Positions 60,929 through 64,000 of a DNA stretch of 64,000 nucleotides are shown here, in pieces. Below the pieces are notes generated by a model, which did not search any database, was not told the origin of the DNA, and saw only the letters and a list, made by a program, of their open reading frames with translations. Made by a program: the position numbers and the translations under genes. The DNA lies in assembly GCF_900184795.1 (NCBI RefSeq), contig NZ_FXXN01000024.1, positions 132,366-196,365 of the forward strand. Reading direction: 5' to 3'. Position 1 is the stretch's first letter; every line of letters begins with the position of its first letter. This DNA is from Magnetospirillum sp. 15-1 (lineage in GTDB: Bacteria; Pseudomonadota; Alphaproteobacteria; Rhodospirillales; Magnetospirillaceae).

Positions 60929-62455
60929 ATCGGTGGTCGGCGCCACGTCCTCGTAGGTCTTGAGCACCACGTCACTGCCGGATTCGATTTCCAGCAGCCG
61001 CACCTCATAGCCCCACAGATTGGCGATGTGGCGCAGGACCCGGATGGTCTCGGACTCGTCGAGCATCAGGCCGTTCTCGACGAAGTGATGGAGAATCAGC
61101 CGGCGGTCGCCGGCCAAATCCACGTCGACGATCTGAATGTCGGGCTCCAGATGGGCGATGTCGTAATTGCGGGCCAGGGCCTTCCTGACCTCGCGGTAGC
61201 CGCGCTCGTTGTGGATGGCCGCCACGTCCATGTGGGGGCTGTCGGATTCGTCGTGAATCTTGAACAGCCGCAGCTTGCGGATCAGGGCGGGCGACAGGTA
61301 TTGCAGGATGAAGCTCTCGTCGCGGTAATCGGCCCAGGCCTGACGCAGGGTGCCGTAGGGGTCTCCGTTGCCGGCGAAATCGGGGAACCACTCGCGGTCT
61401 TCCGCCGTGGGCTCCTCGCACATGCGCTTGATGTCGTTCATCATGGCGAAGCCGAGCGCATAGGGATTGATGCCGGAATAGCGCCGGTCGTCGAAATCGG
61501 GCTGGAACACCACTGAGGTGTGGGAGTGCAGGATTTCCAGCATGGCCCCGTCCGACAGCTTGCCCATCTCGTGCAGCCGGTTGACGATGGTGTAATGGGT
61601 GAAGGTTGCGCAGCCCTCGTTCATCATCTTGGTCTGCTTCTGGGGATAGAAGTACTGGCTGATCTTGCGCACGATGCGGATGATCTCGCGCTGCCAGTCG
61701 GCCAGCCGGGGCGCCAGCTTTTCCAGGAAATAGAGGATATTTTCCTCGGGCAGCCCCAGGCGCCGCTTGCGCTCGGCCAGCTCCTGCGAGCCCATCTTGG
61801 CCGCCGCCTTCTTGGGCACCGTCCGCCACAGGTCGTTGAACATCTGCTCCTGATAGGCGCGGCGCTCGGCGGCCCGCTTCTCCTCGTCGCGCAGGTCGGG
61901 AGTACGCTTCCTCGGGTATTTGTGCACGCCGTGGCTCATCAGGGCATGGGCGGCGTCCAGCACGCGCTCCACCGCCGCGTGGCCGTGGCGCTCCTCGCAC
62001 TTGGCGATGTAGCTCTTGGCGAACTCCATGTAGTCGAGGATGCCGCGCGCGTCGGTCCACTGCCGGAACAGGGAGTTGTTGGCGAAGAAGTGGTTATGGC
62101 CGAAGGCGGCGTGGGCGATGACCAGGGTCTGCATGGCCATGGAATTCTCTTCCATGATGTAGCTGATGCAGGGGCTGGAATTGATGACGATCTCGTAGGC
62201 CAGACCGCGCATGCCCTTGCGGTACATGGTCTCGTCGCGGGCGAAATGCTTGCCGAACGACCAGTGCTTGTACATCAGGGGCATGCCGATGGAGGAATAG
62301 GCGTCGAGCATCTGCTCCGCCGTGATCACCTCGATCTGGTTGGGATAGGTGATCAGGCCCATCTCGCCCTTGGCGATCTGCTCGATGGCGTCGTAGGCCC
62401 GGTTCACCTTCTCGAAATCCCAGTCGGCGCCGGTGAACAGCAATTGGTCGCTCAT
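60923..62455 (-). CDS. spoVR: SpoVR family protein
   Basis: A 510-residue SpoVR/YcgB family protein, full length. It opens WDFEKVNRAYDAIEQIAKGE and contains the family's YEIVINSSPCISYIMEEN and AHAAFGHNHFFANNSLF, with HxxxH-type clusters suggesting metal binding. Biochemical role unknown; the gene is almost always linked to yeaH and prkA and expressed in stationary phase or nitrogen stress. Its start overlaps the yeaH stop as ATGA. Confidence 0.95.
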   Translation of the reverse strand: MSDQLLFTGADWDFEKVNRAYDAIEQIAKGEMGLITYPNQIEVITAEQMLDAYSSIGMPLMYKHWSFGKHFARDETMYRKGMRGLAYEIVINSSPCISYIMEENSMAMQTLVIAHAAFGHNHFFANNSLFRQWTDARGILDYMEFAKSYIAKCEERHGHAAVERVLDAAHALMSHGVHKYPRKRTPDLRDEEKRAAERRAYQEQMFNDLWRTVPKKAAAKMGSQELAERKRRLGLPEENILYFLEKLAPRLADWQREIIRIVRKISQYFYPQKQTKMMNEGCATFTHYTIVNRLHEMGKLSDGAMLEILHSHTSVVFQPDFDDRRYSGINPYALGFAMMNDIKRMCEEPTAEDREWFPDFAGNGDPYGTLRQAWADYRDESFILQYLSPALIRKLRLFKIHDESDSPHMDVAAIHNERGYREVRKALARNYDIAHLEPDIQIVDVDLAGDRRLILHHFVENGLMLDESETIRVLRHIANLWGYEVRLLEIESGSDVVLKTYEDVAPTTDL

Positions 62456-63780
62456 GGATTCGCCTCCCCCTCGTCCCCACCCGACCAGGCGGCGTTATCG
62501 CCCCGTTCCTTGGCGAACAGGTCACGGAACACCGGAAAGATCTGGCTTCTGACCCGCACGCGGCGCATGGCGAAGTTGTCGGCGGTCTTGGCCACCTCCT
62601 TATAGGTGCGCCACAGATCGGAATCGCGGCCCAGCCAGTCCTTGTACTCGGCGCCGACCTCGATATAGGCGAAGTACTGGGTGGCGGGCAGGATGGCCTC
62701 CTCCAGCAATCCGGCGGTCTTGGCGTTGTCGGACGAGGTGTTGTCGCCGTCGGACGCCTGGGCGCAATAGATGTTCCAGTCGGCGGGGGAGTAACGGTCC
62801 TCGATCACCTTGCGCATCTCCTCCAGCGCGGTGGACACCACGGTGCCGCCGGTCTCGGTGGAGTAGAAGAAGGTGTCCTCGTCCACCTCCTCTGCCTCGT
62901 GGGTGTGGCGGATGAACACCACCTCCACGTTGCGGTAGCGCCGGGTCAGGAACAGGTAGAGCAGCATGAAGAAGCGCTTGGCCAGATCCTTCATGTGCTC
63001 GGTCATGGAGCCCGACACATCCATCAGGCAGAACATCACCGCCTGGGTCACCGGCTTGGGCACGTGCTCGAAGCGGGAATAGCGCACGTCCAACGGGTCG
63101 ATATAGGGAATGCGCCGGGCCTTGGCCACCAGCCGGTCGAACTCCACCCGCAATTGGGACAGGCGTTCGGGATCGGCCCCCGATTCCTCGAGCGCCTTGA
63201 TCTCGTCCTCCACCTCGGCCAGTTCGGCCGGCTTGGGCCGGTTAAGGGCGATGCGGCGCGACAGCGAGTTGCGCATGGTGCGCACCACGTTGAGATTGGC
63301 CGGCGAACCGGTCACCGAATAGCCCGCCCGCGTCGGCGTGGTGGATTCGGTCTGCTTCAGCTTCTTCTTGACCAGATCGGGCAGTTCCAGGTCGTCGAGG
63401 AAGATATCGAGGAACTCGTCGCGCGAGAGCACGAAGGCGAAATCATCCTGGCCCTCGCCGTCGGGGCTGCCCTCGGAGCCGCCGCCCTCGCCGCCGTCCT
63501 GTTCCGGCTTCCTGATGCGGTCGCCCTCGACGAAATCCTTGTTGCCGGGCACCACGTAGTCGCGCACTCCGCCGTCGTTGGAGCGGCGGAAGGTGGGCTC
63601 GCGCAGGCCGTCGGCGGGAATGGAAATCTTCTCGCCGTTGGCGATGTCCTGGATGGAGCGTGATCCGGAGGCATCGCGCACCGCCTTGACGATCTGGGCA
63701 CGGGCGCGGCGCAGGAACCTCTGCCGGTTGGCGAGGCTTTTACCCTTGGGATTGAGGCGCCGGTCAATGATGTTCATCAT
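62452..63780 (-). CDS. yeaH: YeaH/DUF444 family protein with VWA-like domain
   Basis: A 442-residue DUF444 protein. The N-terminus IIDRRLNPKGKSLANRQRF is the family hallmark; the centre has a long acidic-glycine linker (EQDGGEGGGSEGSPDGEG) and the C-terminal half is a von Willebrand A-like domain with metal site LMDVSGSMTEHMKDLAKRFF. It partners PrkA kinase and SpoVR in a conserved stress module. Two adjacent ATG codons begin the frame. prkA lies upstream on the same strand, 78 bases away across a GC hairpin (about 63815-63846). Confidence 0.95.
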   Translation of the reverse strand: MMNIIDRRLNPKGKSLANRQRFLRRARAQIVKAVRDASGSRSIQDIANGEKISIPADGLREPTFRRSNDGGVRDYVVPGNKDFVEGDRIRKPEQDGGEGGGSEGSPDGEGQDDFAFVLSRDEFLDIFLDDLELPDLVKKKLKQTESTTPTRAGYSVTGSPANLNVVRTMRNSLSRRIALNRPKPAELAEVEDEIKALEESGADPERLSQLRVEFDRLVAKARRIPYIDPLDVRYSRFEHVPKPVTQAVMFCLMDVSGSMTEHMKDLAKRFFMLLYLFLTRRYRNVEVVFIRHTHEAEEVDEDTFFYSTETGGTVVSTALEEMRKVIEDRYSPADWNIYCAQASDGDNTSSDNAKTAGLLEEAILPATQYFAYIEVGAEYKDWLGRDSDLWRTYKEVAKTADNFAMRRVRVRSQIFPVFRDLFAKERGDNAAWSGGDEGEANP

Positions 63781-63858
63781 TCTTGTCCCTCGATCGCCTT
63801 TGGCCCCCTCTCCGCCCCCTCCCCCGGTAGAGCCGGGAGAGGGGGGACGCTGGGGACC

Positions 63859-63999
63859 TTATCCCGCCTGCTTCACGCGCATGTACCATTCCACCAGCCG
63901 GCGGACCTGGCGTTCGGTGTAGCCGCGGCTCATCATGCGCTCGACAAATTCCGAGTGCTTCTTCTCGGAATCCGAGTCCTTCTTGGAGCCGAAGCTGAT
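63859..63999 (-). CDS. prkA: PrkA serine protein kinase, C-terminal end
   Basis: The last 46 codons of a gene running off the window: ISFGSKKDSDSEKKHSEF, then FVERMMSRGYTERQVRRL and a final WYMRVKQAG. This matches the conserved end of the PrkA AAA-type kinase. Order prkA-yeaH-spoVR on one strand is the standard operon. Confidence 0.88.
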   Translation of the reverse strand: MSFGSKKDSDSEKKHSEFVERMMSRGYTERQVRRLVEWYMRVKQAG

Positions 64000-64000
64000 C

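Overview
The window is a piece of a high-GC alphaproteobacterial chromosome, most likely Rhodospirillales and plausibly Magnetospirillum or a close relative. Pointers are the coxB-ctaD-ctaG-coxC operon, a flavocytochrome c sulfide dehydrogenase pair, MucR, RcdA-type and polyprenyl-synthase genes, many PAS/GGDEF/EAL/hemerythrin signalling proteins, and a perfect alphaproteobacterial SOS box (GTTC-N7-GTTC). The genus is inferred from overall character, not from a database search.

The first 29.2 kb is dominated by an integrated genomic island. A 47-bp sequence (one mismatch) occurs at 1512-1558 and again at 29177-29223. It is the 3' end and intrinsic terminator of a small RNA gene that resembles the alpha-r8/MmgR family. 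The left copy completes an intact sRNA with its own promoter; the right copy is only the 3' part. Just inside each core, exactly 46 bp away on both sides, sit three direct repeats of TCCCCCAC in 12-bp register, which look like integrase arm sites. A tyrosine integrase gene abuts the right end and appears to use one of these repeats as its ribosome binding site. The island therefore spans about 27.7 kb.

Inside the island are no phage structural or conjugation genes. It holds: a hemerythrin-fused chemoreceptor followed by a PAS-GGDEF-EAL protein (3.0-7.5 kb, very A+T rich); small secreted or unknown proteins and a tyrosine phosphatase (7.6-10 kb); a gene-poor, hairpin-rich block (10.0-10.7 kb); a cluster of orphan genes, including a paralogous pair, a short recombinase, an adenine methyltransferase and a 694-residue protein of unknown family (10.7-18.9 kb); SOS-controlled umuDC; a single-domain hemerythrin and an RcdA/DUF1465 homologue; a PAS-PAS-GGDEF-hemerythrin protein; a SpoVG-like protein; a PAS histidine kinase; and a compact HU-MucR-XRE regulator cluster next to the integrase. 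The cargo is thus biased towards oxygen or NO sensing, c-di-GMP and global regulation rather than metabolism.

From 29.2 kb onward the chromosome is ordinary high-GC core: a two-component pair, a GNAT/N-formylglutamate amidohydrolase pair, tRNA-Val(GAC), small proteins and dispersed hairpin repeats, a rhodanese-fccA-fccB sulfide-oxidation cluster, the aa3-type cytochrome oxidase operon, a hybrid kinase with a REC-EAL partner, trmN6-like methyltransferase, polyprenyl diphosphate synthase, a long repeat-rich adhesin-like protein preceded by a promoter-terminator unit, a UDP-sugar epimerase, a fused indolepyruvate ferredoxin oxidoreductase, a 1204-residue TPR/glycosyltransferase-like/methyltransferase fusion, and the spoVR-yeaH-prkA stress operon, whose prkA runs off the window. 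Many of these neighbours share 4-bp ATGA overlaps, marking tight operons.
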